From: Trichodesmium sp. MAG_R03
GTDB lineage: Bacteria > Cyanobacteriota > Cyanobacteriia > Cyanobacteriales > Microcoleaceae
Direction of reading: 5' to 3'
DNA length: 32,720 nt
Assembly: GCA_023356535.1 (NCBI GenBank)
Contig: JAKQYF010000031.1
Coordinates: 1-32,720 of the forward strand
The position numbers and the translations under genes were made by a program. Below, in pieces: positions 8,100 through 16,190 of this stretch. The notes under the pieces are model-generated. The model made no database searches, was not told the origin of the DNA, and worked only from the letters and a program-made list of their open reading frames with translations. The number at the start of each line of letters is the position of its first letter. Position 1 is the stretch's first letter.

Positions 8100-8537
8100 A
8101 TGAATCAAGTTCTTTTTCATTTAGCCTTTCCTGTCAATAATATTGCCAAAACAAAAGAATTCTATGGCAATGGTTTAGGTTGTGAAGTTGGGCGAGAATC
8201 TCGAAATTCAGTCATTTTAAATCTTTATGGCAATCAAATTGTTGCTCATGTTGCTAAAGAAACTTTAGAACCACAAAAAGGAATTTATCCCAGACATTTT
8301 GGTTTAGTTTTTAGTCGAGAAAGTGACTGGGAAACTTTATTGGAACGTGCTGAAAAAAATCAATTAAAATTCTATCAGCAACCTAAGCGGAGGTTTACAA
8401 ATTCTCCTTTGGAACATCGTACTTTTTTCCTAGAAGACCCATTTCATAATTTGCTAGAATTCAAATATTATTGCCATCAAGAAGCCATCTTTGGTTGTAA
8501 TGACCATAAAGAAGTTGGCGATGCTGTAGCAGTTTAA
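8100..8537 (+). CDS. VOC (glyoxalase/dioxygenase fold) family protein
   Basis: About 145 residues from the ATG at 8100 (MNQVLFHLAF), chosen because AAGGA sits 7-11 bases upstream and the homologous N-terminus begins there; an upstream ATG at 8073 would add nine unlikely residues. The betaalphabetabetabeta modules are visible: LAFPVNNIAKTKEFYGNGLGCEVGR with the first metal-ligand-type His at the start, and the second half RHFGLVF ... FFLEDPFHNLLEFKYY, ending in the conserved E/Y pair. Members bind a divalent metal and act as lyases or dioxygenases; the substrate is unknown. The C-terminal tail (IFGCNDHKEVGDAVAV) matches a common cyanobacterial member. Confidence 0.85.
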   Translation: MNQVLFHLAFPVNNIAKTKEFYGNGLGCEVGRESRNSVILNLYGNQIVAHVAKETLEPQKGIYPRHFGLVFSRESDWETLLERAEKNQLKFYQQPKRRFTNSPLEHRTFFLEDPFHNLLEFKYYCHQEAIFGCNDHKEVGDAVAV

Positions 8538-8590
8538 ATATGTTTTGTGTAACAATTAATAATTAAATAATTAAGTAAGCATTCAGCTAT

Positions 8591-8745
8591 TATGCCAATT
8601 CTCCAAAGTCCTGCTATACTTAGAAGATTGCAAAAATAACTTTCCTTCATAACCGAAGTTACCAATAATATCGAGTATTTGCTCCAACAAATAATATTTA
8701 GAAATAGAAAATCCAAGTATAGCAAAGTTTATAGTAATTGGTATT
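8591..8745. repeat. Miniature inverted-repeat element, family E
   Basis: About 155 bp. The left end TATGCCAATT..AAAG..TGCTATAC and the reverse complement of the right end (AATACCAATT..TGCTATAC) agree at about 19 of 29 positions. AGCTAT on the left and AGCTGT on the right could be a decayed target duplication. No coding capacity. Confidence 0.6.
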
Positions 8746-8856
8746 AGCTGTCAGCTTTATGCAATAATATCTTACTCTTAAGACTATTCTTTAATAGTAA
8801 TTAAGTTAGTGTTTAAATTTGTCGCTATATAACAAAATGTTGAGACAAAACTTTAC

Positions 8857-9004
8857 CAGGAAGATCGGATTTTCAAAATGATAGAAAACCTGGCAAGTTT
8901 TGGGTTTATAAAATATGAAAAAGGGATTATAATCCCGTGGCTGATAAATTTTTATTGGAACGTCTTGTATTTTTTTAATGCTTTTATATTTAATCAGCAA
9001 GCCC
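8857..9004 (-). repeat. Miniature element family A, partial copy at lipase 3' end
   Basis: On the minus strand it starts AGGGCTTGCTGATTAAATAT, the terminal sequence of the complete element at 31152-31498. Further in, the AAAACTTGCCAGGTTTTC region resembles the copy at 18350-18478. A perfect palindrome GGGATTATAATCCC sits inside at 8923-8936, perhaps a nested insertion. The lipase stop codon TGA lies within the terminal repeat. Confidence 0.6.
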
Positions 9005-9617
9005 TAATTAGTTTTGACTTACGCTCTGCTTTTAGTTCCTCAACAATTACTTTGAAAACCTTTTCATCTGATACCATCCAACCATGAAGGAAAACATCTA
9101 TTTTTATGTCTTTACCTACTGGTAATTGAGAACTTCTAGGGGGTAAAATCATAGCATCATAAGGAGTCCAGATTGAGGTAAAATTTATCTGATCTAACAA
9201 AGCAATATCCTGATTTATATTTTGCATAAAAGCACTTTTAGGGCGCATTTGAATTGCTGCTGGTAAACCTAAAGTGTAACCTGTTAATGTGCCATTGTGA
9301 GGAGAAGAAATAGTAATAAAACGTTCTACTTTATCAATACCTCCTAATCTTTGAACATAATAACGACTTACTATTCCTCCCATACTAAAACCTATTAAAT
9401 CAAAGGGTTGATTAGGTGGAAATGTTTGATCTACATAATTCGCTACTTGTTCGGCTAATTTGTCTAAACCTAAAATACCATAATTAGGAATTAAGTTCAG
9501 AGAGTATACTTCCCATCCTAATTTTTTTAGGTATCGAGACATTTTATCAAATATTTTTATAGTGTCAAAAATTCCATGAATTAATAATACTGGATTCGGT
9601 TTTTTTAAACTTTCCAT
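8994..9617 (-). CDS. Alpha/beta hydrolase, lipase-like
   Basis: About 207 residues from the ATG at 9617 (MESLKKPNPVLLIHG); an in-frame ATG at 9638 would add seven Lys-rich residues. PVLLIHGIFD (oxyanion-hole HG) is at residues about 9-18. The nucleophile elbow GFSMGGIVSRYY has the catalytic Ser in GxSxG, and an acidic residue and His are expected in the C-terminal third (FLHGWMVSDEKVF). It resembles bacterial triacylglycerol lipase / PGAP1-like proteins that act on lipids or esters; natural substrate unknown. The last residues RAC and the stop are encoded by the terminal repeat of a family A element, so the native C-terminus was probably replaced. The chain ends soon after the likely catalytic His, so activity may be retained. 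Confidence 0.83.
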   Translation of the reverse strand: MESLKKPNPVLLIHGIFDTIKIFDKMSRYLKKLGWEVYSLNLIPNYGILGLDKLAEQVANYVDQTFPPNQPFDLIGFSMGGIVSRYYVQRLGGIDKVERFITISSPHNGTLTGYTLGLPAAIQMRPKSAFMQNINQDIALLDQINFTSIWTPYDAMILPPRSSQLPVGKDIKIDVFLHGWMVSDEKVFKVIVEELKAERKSKLIRAC

Positions 9618-9673
9618 ATATTTCTTTTTAAATATCAAGTTAAAACAAACTGCAAGGTTTACAAAAGAGGGGT

Positions 9674-9808
9674 TTAAAGTTGGTCGGCATAAGATGTATG
9701 AGCGCCAAAATTAGGAAAGCTGACAATTGTGTGGCCAAGGAAACTACCATTAGCTCCATCATCAGCAGCATGTAAAGTTTTATGAATAAATATAGATAAA
9801 AGTTGCAT
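9674..9808 (-). CDS. Possible 44-residue small protein upstream of the lipase gene
   Basis: A short ORF starting ATG at 9808, preceded by GAGA four bases upstream. The product begins MQLLSIFIHKTLHAADDG and ends FPNFGAHTSYADQL. Its composition (Ala, Asp, Gly, His, Asn) is not what random AT-rich DNA encodes here, which is the main reason for listing it. It lies on the same strand as the lipase gene, 56 bp before it. I do not recognise the family. It could be a genuine small cyanobacterial protein or the remnant of a larger gene. Confidence 0.4.
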   Translation of the reverse strand: MQLLSIFIHKTLHAADDGANGSFLGHTIVSFPNFGAHTSYADQL

Positions 9809-9890
9809 TATCTCATAGACTGATTCTATCAGTATTAAGCTTCCAGCAAAGCAATACTACAAAAAAATCATTATTTAGGAGATAAAAATC

Positions 9891-10316
9891 ATGTTAGCCT
9901 TTATAGGAGGATTATTTGCCGGAATTTTCGGTATTTTTCCTTTTTCAAAAAAGTCAGAGTATATATTAGAATTTGATAAGATTGAGGGAACCAATACTCC
10001 CAAGCAAGAATCAACTCAAGCTACTGTAGTAGCAGCATCTACAAAAGCAGAAACTCAACCTCAACCTGCTAATTCTGATAATTTAAAAGAGGCAAAAGCT
10101 GAGCTTACTGCTGCTAAAAAAGAAGCTTTATCTACTACTCCTCAACAAGCAACACCACAACCTGCCGAAACAAATGATACAACTTCTCAGAAACTAGAAG
10201 AGTTAGTATCATTTGCTTCTAGACCTTTGACGCCCATAACTACTGCCAAACGTCGTCCTGGTCTTAGCATGAAGAGTTTTTCTGATCTAACTAAGGGTAT
10301 GAACTTACCAAGATAG
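9891..10316 (+). CDS. Small anchored, Ala/Thr/Gln-rich protein of unknown function
   Basis: A 141-residue protein. Residues 1-20 (MLAFIGGLFAGIFGIFPF) form one hydrophobic segment, probably a membrane anchor. The middle (about 35-110) is low-complexity, rich in Thr, Ala, Gln and Pro (TQPQPANS, TPQQATPQPAE), and likely disordered. The end (about 112-141, RPLTPITTAKRRPGLSMKSFSDLTKGMN) is basic and probably the conserved part. GGAG lies about nine bases before the ATG. I do not recognise a domain; similar short proteins occur in filamentous cyanobacteria without known function. A family B miniature repeat follows it. Confidence 0.65.
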   Translation: MLAFIGGLFAGIFGIFPFSKKSEYILEFDKIEGTNTPKQESTQATVVAASTKAETQPQPANSDNLKEAKAELTAAKKEALSTTPQQATPQPAETNDTTSQKLEELVSFASRPLTPITTAKRRPGLSMKSFSDLTKGMNLPR

Positions 10317-10399
10317 TCCAACATTTTCGCCAATGGTAGTTCCAAACACATTTAGCAATGGGATAGAGGGTGTTGTAGTTTACCCTATTAAGGTAACAC

Positions 10400-10504
10400 T
10401 TACAGCATATTTCGGGTAAATGAGGTACAGGATAAAGTATGAAAATATTGTGGTGAGGCATCTTCCCCCGTAAGTGTACCTCACGAAAGTGAAATTCGCT
10501 GTAA
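10400..10504 (+). repeat. Miniature inverted-repeat element family B, copy 2 (most complete)
   Basis: 105 bp with terminal inverted repeats TTACAGCATATTTC and GAAATTCGCTGTAA (12 of 14 positions pair). It shares GGTAAATGAGGTACAGG, GAAAATATTGT and GTGTACCT with copies at 7100-7180 and 12432-12521. It has no ORF. Confidence 0.7.
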
Positions 10505-10547
10505 TTAAAAACTCATTCCCCTTAAATTAGTTTTATGAAGCAGTATG

Positions 10548-11654
10548 TCAAGTTTTTAAGAAAACTAAGCTACTATATAGCTGAAAAGCTGGGTCCCACA
10601 TTGTCTCTATTTTACGGGGTATATCAATATGAGACTTGAGGCGACTTAATAGTTGGGTATAATCTCGACAAGTCACTTCTCCAAAGGGAGTAAAATCTGA
10701 CCAAGTTTGCACTTTACCTAATTTTTGATCAATAATATTTACTAACTCATTCCATTTACCTCTATTAGTCGTTTGTGGCCTTAATAGGGATTGCTCTTGA
10801 ATCTGAATATTAAGAGTAATTCCTTTTTGATGTTGATAATTTTGGTCACAGAATCTAATAATACTACGACGACTAGGAAGGTGTAAATCTAATATATTTG
10901 CATAATCTTGAGTCATTTTCTTATGACGAATTTTTTGGGAACGTCGCCGAGGATCGTAATCCATTACATCCATAAAAATAGGTAATAATCCTTTAACTTT
11001 TGTTACTACTTCTGACCAGTCAAAATTTAAATTCCCCATTTGATCTTGCTCATTTAAACAAACAATATGTGCTTGGGGAGAAATAGATTGAAAATATTGC
11101 ACTCTAAAAATATGTATCTTTTCAATATCTGATATTTTTGCCCAAAATACAGGAAGACCAGTTTTGAGCATTTCTTCGCCATAAACCTTTAATTCTCCAA
11201 TTGCTCCCAGTCGATAAATTCGCCAACCTCTATTTTGTAATTGCATTCTGGCAGAATAAGGGTCAATTTTCATAATTTTTGCCAGATTTATAACTGCTTC
11301 CTGTTTATTTTCTTTGCTCACTGGTTCAATAATAAGTAATCCTGGTTCTATATTTTTAGGATGAGATTTGGCAGTAGCGATCGCTTGTTGTTGGCGATTT
11401 TTTTCTATATTTTCTATTCTTTGTAAACCTTGACGTGCTTGTATAACTACTTGTGGGTTTGTTGCATTTTTAAGCAATTTTCTATAGAATTTTTCTGCTG
11501 ATTCTAGTTTATCTGTCTCTTCATACCATTGCCCAATATATAGTTGCACCCACAGATTTTGAGGATGTTCTTTTTGTAATTTTTTTAGTAGCTTAGCTGC
11601 CTGTCTATAATTTTTTTCTTCCAGCAGAGTAGCAACTTCTTTAATTTCTTTCAT
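10548..11654 (-). CDS. TPR-containing protein with cyanobacterial C-terminal domain
   Basis: About 368 residues from the ATG at 11654 (MKEIKEVATLLEEKNYRQAAKLL); the ORF extends upstream to 11723, but that part (LFLCSSLFLKYFVAAKIG) is unlike homologues. Residues 1-80 hold two tetratricopeptide-type helix pairs (NYRQAAKLLKKLQKEHPQN, then WVQLYIGQWYEETDKLESAEKFYRKLL). The remaining 270 residues include DPYSARMQLQNRGWRIYRLG (a helix-turn segment often seen in cyanobacterial regulators of this size) and YDPRRRSQKIRHKK. The function is unknown; TPRs suggest protein binding. A HIP1 octamer lies inside the gene at 11377-11384. Confidence 0.72.
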   Translation of the reverse strand: MKEIKEVATLLEEKNYRQAAKLLKKLQKEHPQNLWVQLYIGQWYEETDKLESAEKFYRKLLKNATNPQVVIQARQGLQRIENIEKNRQQQAIATAKSHPKNIEPGLLIIEPVSKENKQEAVINLAKIMKIDPYSARMQLQNRGWRIYRLGAIGELKVYGEEMLKTGLPVFWAKISDIEKIHIFRVQYFQSISPQAHIVCLNEQDQMGNLNFDWSEVVTKVKGLLPIFMDVMDYDPRRRSQKIRHKKMTQDYANILDLHLPSRRSIIRFCDQNYQHQKGITLNIQIQEQSLLRPQTTNRGKWNELVNIIDQKLGKVQTWSDFTPFGEVTCRDYTQLLSRLKSHIDIPRKIETMWDPAFQLYSSLVFLKT

Positions 11655-11723
11655 ATATAATCGTCCTATTTTAGCTGCCACAAAATATTTCAGGAAAAGG
11701 GAAGAGCAGAGAAATAATTTCAA

Positions 11724-11989
11724 GCTTCCTATTTATAGAACCCATTTAGTATCTCTAAAAAATTAGGCGATATAGCTGCCGCCACCATCCTCAGCCAACG
11801 CCAACCTCTTAAGCATTAGTCGAATAAAACAGAGATTAATCTTAGCTTTAGCGTTGTTAAGAGTCCTTTCAAAAATTATTACCTCTTACCTCAGGAAACA
11901 ACCTTTATAGAAATTGAGTTGATACCATTACTTGATGAACATCTGGTGAACTTAAATCCAATTTCCCATACTTGTATACAAGAGGCAGA
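11724..11989. other. Intergenic stretch, probably decayed sequence
   Basis: No ORF or RNA. The last part (from about 11880) may be the further-decayed 5' region of the transposase relic downstream. Confidence 0.35.
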
Positions 11990-12440
11990 AGCAATTGCTT
12001 TTTATGATCAGCAATCAAAAATTCCGGGACATCAAAACCCTCATCAGTGATGATGCTCCACAGTTAAAGTTATTGACTGATGAATTAGCTTTATGTTAGG
12101 TAAATCAAGGAAGGCATTATCAAAAGTTAAGTCCATTGATTGCTTACCACCAAAAGATTTTATATCATGTCCAGATAATTACTGTTCAAAAAGTATATTG
12201 TTTGTAGTAGGTCTTTAGCCTTTGAAATATCCACCTTAGAGCTAAAGCCTTATTGCAAACTTTAATTATAACTATTCAACCGGACATAATATTAGATAAC
12301 TTTCTGGACAGATTTTGGCAATTCTACCGAAAATTATTAGCTTATCGAGATGCCCCCAGTCAGACTCGGGCCAACCAACTCTGGTCAGAATTTTGGACTC
12401 TTTTTCAGGACACAACGGGTTACGAAAGGAGCAAATGAGG
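11990..12440 (+). pseudogene. Transposase remnant (probably IS66-like), interrupted
   Basis: One frame can be followed on both sides of an insertion. The left part reads SDDAPQLKLLTDELALC, a TAG stop at 12097-12099 where homologues have Trp, then VNQGRHYQKLSPLIAYHQKIL. The right part reads LDNFLDRFWQFYRKLLAYRD and ANQLWSEFWTLFQDTTGYE. These match a DDE-type transposase commonly labelled IS66-like in cyanobacteria; that label is from memory. A 129-bp family G element sits between KIL and DNF. The gene is truncated at both ends, the 3' side running into a family B repeat. It has no function. Confidence 0.7.
12163..12291. mobile_element. Miniature element family G, copy 1, with TTA target duplication
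   Basis: 129 bp with inverted ends TATCATGTCC and GGACATAATA (9 of 10). It is flanked by TTA at 12160-12162 and 12292-12294. Removing the element plus one TTA restores codons for QKILDNF in the host transposase. The interior carries a smaller inverted repeat around TCTTTAGCC and GCTAAAGCC. Confidence 0.8.
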
Positions 12441-12521
12441 TACAGGGTAAATGGTGAAAATATTGTAGTGCAGGCATCTTGCCTGGGATATGTGTACCTT
12501 ATAACAACGGGAAACGCTGTA
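12432..12521 (+). repeat. Miniature repeat family B, copy 3, overlapping rsmE 3' end
   Basis: Starts CAAATGAGGTACAGGGTAAA and ends GAAACGCTGTA, matching the copy at 10400-10504. The left terminus is missing. It overlaps the last six or seven codons and the stop of rsmE. Confidence 0.7.
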
Positions 12522-13269
12522 TCTCCAATACAGCAGCAACGAGAGATAATGCAACTAAAGGAGCTGTAACCCCTCTTAAGATACGCTTACCAAGAGAAAC
12601 AGCTTGAAAACCTGTAGCGATCGCTCTTTCTATTTCCTCATTAGTCCAACCTCCTTCTGGACCTATAGCAATTACTATTGATTCCAGTTTTTGATTATGC
12701 AATAAACTCTCTAGTAAAAGAGGATAATTATTACGAGCAATACATATATACTTATGATAATTAGTAGATAAAATTTGATTCTCAAATAATGATAAAGCCG
12801 CAGAATATTCTAAAGTTTCTCTAATTTTAGGAACTACTTGACGCTCTGATTGTTCTGCAGCTTCAGTAGCAATTTTCTGCCACCTTTTTAATTTTTGGAG
12901 ACTAGGCTTAAGTAAAGTTCTAGAACTAGTAACTGGTAAAATATAAGTTACTCCTAATTCCGTACTTTGTCGCACAACCTGATCAAAATTATTTCCTTTA
13001 GGTAAAGCAGAAATTAGAGTTAGCTCTATTGGTAATTCATTTTGAATCGAAATTTCTTGTTCTAAAATAGCGGTTAACTCAGTCTTTATAGAAATATCTG
13101 GTGTAAGTTTAGCTAACCACCATTTACCCTCACCATCCATTACAATAAATTTGTCTCCCACCCCCAATCGTAACACTCGCCCTAAATAATGCTGTTGTTC
13201 AACAGTTAGAAAAACCTGTTGTCGATAAATCTGCTGGGGAGTGATTGCTAATCTTTGTAAATCAGCCAT
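12499..13269 (-). CDS. rsmE: 16S rRNA (uracil(1498)-N(3))-methyltransferase
   Basis: A 256-residue SPOUT-class methyltransferase that modifies U1498 of 16S rRNA in the 30S decoding region. The N-terminal PUA-like domain holds QQHYLGRVLRLGVGDKFIVMDGEG. The knotted SAM-binding domain shows ALPKGNNFDQVVRQSTELGV, AAEQSERQVVPKI, then IAIGPEGGWTNEEIERA and LGKRILRGVTAPLVALSLVAAVLE, all classical RsmE motifs. Length is normal. The final QRFPLL and the stop fall inside a family B repeat end, so the last residues are probably not ancestral. The start at 13269 matches family N-termini. Upstream lies a strong hairpin. Confidence 0.92.
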   Translation of the reverse strand: MADLQRLAITPQQIYRQQVFLTVEQQHYLGRVLRLGVGDKFIVMDGEGKWWLAKLTPDISIKTELTAILEQEISIQNELPIELTLISALPKGNNFDQVVRQSTELGVTYILPVTSSRTLLKPSLQKLKRWQKIATEAAEQSERQVVPKIRETLEYSAALSLFENQILSTNYHKYICIARNNYPLLLESLLHNQKLESIVIAIGPEGGWTNEEIERAIATGFQAVSLGKRILRGVTAPLVALSLVAAVLEIQRFPLL

Positions 13270-13301
13270 TCATGAAAAAATTTAATAGTTATATTTTTTC
13301 A

Positions 13302-13345
13302 GGGATAAATTCCACAGACTTATTTTAAGACGTGGAATTTATCCC
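13302..13345. repeat. Perfect 14-bp hairpin between sir and rsmE
   Basis: Arms GGGATAAATTCCAC (13302-13315) and GTGGAATTTATCCC (13332-13345) pair perfectly around a 16-nt loop. It sits 33 bp before the rsmE start and about 270 bp after the sir stop. The minus strand lacks a U-tract after the stem, so it is not a standard terminator. It may be a mobile palindrome or a 5'-leader structure of rsmE. Confidence 0.65.
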
Positions 13346-13616
13346 ACAGAAAGCTAAAAATATCAGCATTCAGCCTTTTTTTTATGAATTACAAAAATAT
13401 ATTTGCTATAGATAGCAGAAGTCTTCGGGTCTCACTTCATCTATACTTGAGCATTTTACTTGAGTTTTTCAAAACTACCATAGAACTTCATTTTTTCCCT
13501 AGGTAAACTCATCTAAACCCTAATATCCTTAACCTGTAAGAACGTTAAAATAAGATGTATTTGCCTTGCATTTTGTCCAAAGCTAATGGCTAAGAAGCTG
13601 ATAGCTGAATAGTTAC

Positions 13617-16190
13617 CTAAAAATTAGTTTCATCATGAGTAATTAAGCTTTCATTGCTCCTAATTCTTTCTAGGTATTCTGCAATAGCTTCAGTTGCTAA
13701 TTGAACTACTGGTTTACCCTGGCGCTTAGACTCCTCTTTTAACTTGGTATAGATTTCATCCCTCACACTAACCCGATGTCGCATTTTGCTGGTATCCTTA
13801 GGCTTATCCAGAGGAGATGCAGGTTGACTTGCTATTTGACCCAGTTCTTCATCTAAATTAGTAGGTGTTACAGTCGGCTGACCCAGTTCTTCATCTAAAT
13901 TAGTAGGTGTTACAGTCGGCTGACCCAGTTCTTCATCTAAATTAGTAGGTGTTACAGTCGGCTGACCCACTTCTTCATCCAAATTAGTAGGCGTTACAGT
14001 CGGCTGACCCACTTCTTCATCTAAAGTAGTAGGTTTTATAGATTCCACAACAGGTTGACTGACTTCTTTATCTAAAGGCTCTACAACAGGTTGAGTCACT
14101 TCTTCACCTAAAGTAGCAGGGGTGGACGGTGTTTTATTAGGATAACTGCTCAAAATAGGACTTTTTGGAGTTTGATGAGTAAGAGGCTGAGTTTCAGTAG
14201 TTGTTAGTGGAGTCGTTGTTGTCGTTTGAGTCACAGTAGTTGATGAAGTTACTAAAGAATTCATAGGAATCACTTCCTGATTATTTTCCAGATTTTTGCT
14301 TATGGATTCTTCTTGAGGTTTAGTATCTGGAGTTGTTTGAGTAACATCTGTAACTACTGACATATTGTTTTCAGAATTAATTGAGGTCAAACTTGAATTG
14401 TTAATATCTGTATTCATCGAGAAACTAGATTGATAGTTGGTTACAAACTTACGGATGGCTTCAATACCGACACGATTACAAAAATCACCGAAACTCTCAT
14501 CTGGTTGCCGTTGTTGCTTGAAATAGATAAACATTGGATCCAACTCAGCTTCCAGATTATTGATATGCAGTTTGTCGATATAAGGTTTTGCCAGTCGTGT
14601 TTGGTTGGGCGAACCCCCCAACCAAATCTGATAAGTATCAGAAGCACTACCGACAAATCCTAATTCAGCCATGTAGGGTCTAGCACAGCCATTGGGACAT
14701 CCTGTCATTCTAATTACAAAATGCTCCTGCCCTAGTCCCACCTTGTCCAACAATAACCTAATTTGTCCCAGTATGCCAGGCAAGGCCCTTTCTGATTCTG
14801 TTATTGCTAATCCACAAGTAGGAAAAGCCGGGCAGGCCATACTATAGCGTACTAAGAAGTCAATATCTTTTTCTTTCCTGATACTGTGTTGAGTTAGAAT
14901 TTTTTCTATTGCTTGTTGCTGCTTTGGTTCAATTTCGTAAAGAATGATGTTCTGGTTGGGCGTTAAAAGCATAGGTAGCTGAAACAAACTAATTATTTTT
15001 CGCAGAGCTGTTTTGAGCTGAAATGAATCTTCATCTTTAACACGGCCATTTTCGACAGAAATTCCTAAAAAAAGCTTTCCATCCCCCTGTTCATTCCATC
15101 CCAGAAAATCCAAATATTTCCATTCTGGTAGAAATTTAAATGGAGCAATAGATTTACCAAAATATTCTGTTAACTTGGCCTTGAATTTTTCTACTCCCCA
15201 GTCATGGAGTAAATATTTCATTCTAGCATGGCGACGGTTACTACGATCACCATAATCTCTTTGAGTAGCTACTATGGCCTTGACTAACTTATATATATGT
15301 TCTTTGGGCACATACCCAATTTCTTGGGCTAAACAAGGAAAAGTTTCTTTTTTTCTATGAGTACTACCTAGACCACCTCCTGCTAGAACATTAAATCCTT
15401 CCAATTCCCCTACTGTATTAGTAATTACAACTAGACTAAGATCTTGAGTATACAGATCTATAGAGTTATCTCCTGGAACTGTAACAGCACACTTAAATTT
15501 TCTAGGCATATAGTGAGTACCATAAATTGGTTCTTCACTATTAGGGAATATTGTGCCATTACTATTAAATTGTCTAGCAACTTTAACCTCAGGAACTTCT
15601 TGTGCACTAATTACTTTTTCTCCATCTAGCCAAATCTCGTAATATGCTCCTGTTTGTGGTGTTAATAAATCTGCTATTTTATTAGCATATTCTCTAGCAT
15701 ATTCATATTCAGGGCGATTTTTATAGGGAGCTGGTGGAGACATCACATTTCTATTCAAATCTCCACAAGCACCTAGTGTTGAACCCATACTTTTTATTAT
15801 GGATGATATAACTTTTTTGAGGTTTTTCTTTAATACTCCATGTAACTGGAAACCTTGTCTAGTTGTCACACGAAGTGTTCCGTTACCATATTCATGAGAC
15901 AAACTATCTAGGGTCAGAAAAAGTTGTGGCGGAATAAACCCGCCCGGGTTCCGGGTGCGAAGCATCATTTGATAATCTTTTCCTTGCCCTTTAACTCTAT
16001 TACCTCTGTTATGTTGTTGATAAGAACCGTGAAATTTGAGTATTTGAACAGCTTCTTCTGTGAAGTAAGTTGTATCTTCCAACAATTGAGTTCTTAGAGG
16101 TTCTCGCAAAAAATTACTATTTTCCTTTATTCCTTCTAGCTTAGAAGGTTTTTTTTCTTTAGGCATTGAAATTTGAAATGGGGTTATCAT
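13617..16190 (-). CDS. sir: Ferredoxin-sulfite reductase with repeat-rich tail and C-terminal ribbon-helix-helix-like segment
   Basis: An 857-residue protein. Residues about 30-585 form a complete siroheme/4Fe-4S sulfite reductase, which reduces sulfite to sulfide with six electrons from ferredoxin in assimilation. The cluster cysteines are in ACPAFPTCG (453, 459) and [11 protein letters not shown] (498, 502). The latter motif separates Sir from nitrite reductase NirA. Cyanobacterial Sir is usually near 620-650 residues, so about 260 residues are extra: a Ser/Thr/Gln/Pro-rich linker (590-720), five 14-residue repeats of the type [14 protein letters not shown] (721-784), and a final segment [19 protein letters not shown]...[13 protein letters not shown] (803-843). 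That segment looks like a CopG/Arc-type ribbon-helix-helix, a DNA-binding dimer fold. The reading frame is intact throughout, so this is a true fusion in this sequence. Gene neighbours offer no sulfur-pathway partner. Confidence 0.9.
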   Translation of the reverse strand: MITPFQISMPKEKKPSKLEGIKENSNFLREPLRTQLLEDTTYFTEEAVQILKFHGSYQQHNRGNRVKGQGKDYQMMLRTRNPGGFIPPQLFLTLDSLSHEYGNGTLRVTTRQGFQLHGVLKKNLKKVISSIIKSMGSTLGACGDLNRNVMSPPAPYKNRPEYEYAREYANKIADLLTPQTGAYYEIWLDGEKVISAQEVPEVKVARQFNSNGTIFPNSEEPIYGTHYMPRKFKCAVTVPGDNSIDLYTQDLSLVVITNTVGELEGFNVLAGGGLGSTHRKKETFPCLAQEIGYVPKEHIYKLVKAIVATQRDYGDRSNRRHARMKYLLHDWGVEKFKAKLTEYFGKSIAPFKFLPEWKYLDFLGWNEQGDGKLFLGISVENGRVKDEDSFQLKTALRKIISLFQLPMLLTPNQNIILYEIEPKQQQAIEKILTQHSIRKEKDIDFLVRYSMACPAFPTCGLAITESERALPGILGQIRLLLDKVGLGQEHFVIRMTGCPNGCARPYMAELGFVGSASDTYQIWLGGSPNQTRLAKPYIDKLHINNLEAELDPMFIYFKQQRQPDESFGDFCNRVGIEAIRKFVTNYQSSFSMNTDINNSSLTSINSENNMSVVTDVTQTTPDTKPQEESISKNLENNQEVIPMNSLVTSSTTVTQTTTTTPLTTTETQPLTHQTPKSPILSSYPNKTPSTPATLGEEVTQPVVEPLDKEVSQPVVESIKPTTLDEEVGQPTVTPTNLDEEVGQPTVTPTNLDEELGQPTVTPTNLDEELGQPTVTPTNLDEELGQIASQPASPLDKPKDTSKMRHRVSVRDEIYTKLKEESKRQGKPVVQLATEAIAEYLERIRSNESLITHDETNF
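13838..14047 (-). repeat. In-gene 42-bp tandem repeat, five units
   Basis: Units begin (plus strand, GACCCA) at 13838, 13880, 13922, 13964 and 14006, exactly 42 bp apart. They are almost identical at the DNA level, which points to recent expansion. Each encodes 14 residues of the sir tail. A sixth, weaker unit follows at about 14048-14090. Confidence 0.92.

Noticed and set aside
12253..12438. 61-codon ORF as a small gene
   Set aside because: It is the right-hand fragment of the interrupted transposase plus part of the inserted family G element.
13838..14047. CRISPR-like regular repeats
   Set aside because: Units are directly adjacent, 42 bp, without spacers, and keep the sir reading frame; they encode a 14-residue protein repeat.
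13617..16190. Nitrite reductase (NirA) as alternative to Sir
   Set aside because: [19 protein letters not shown] and the length of the catalytic part are those of sulfite reductase; NirA has a different cluster context and is shorter.
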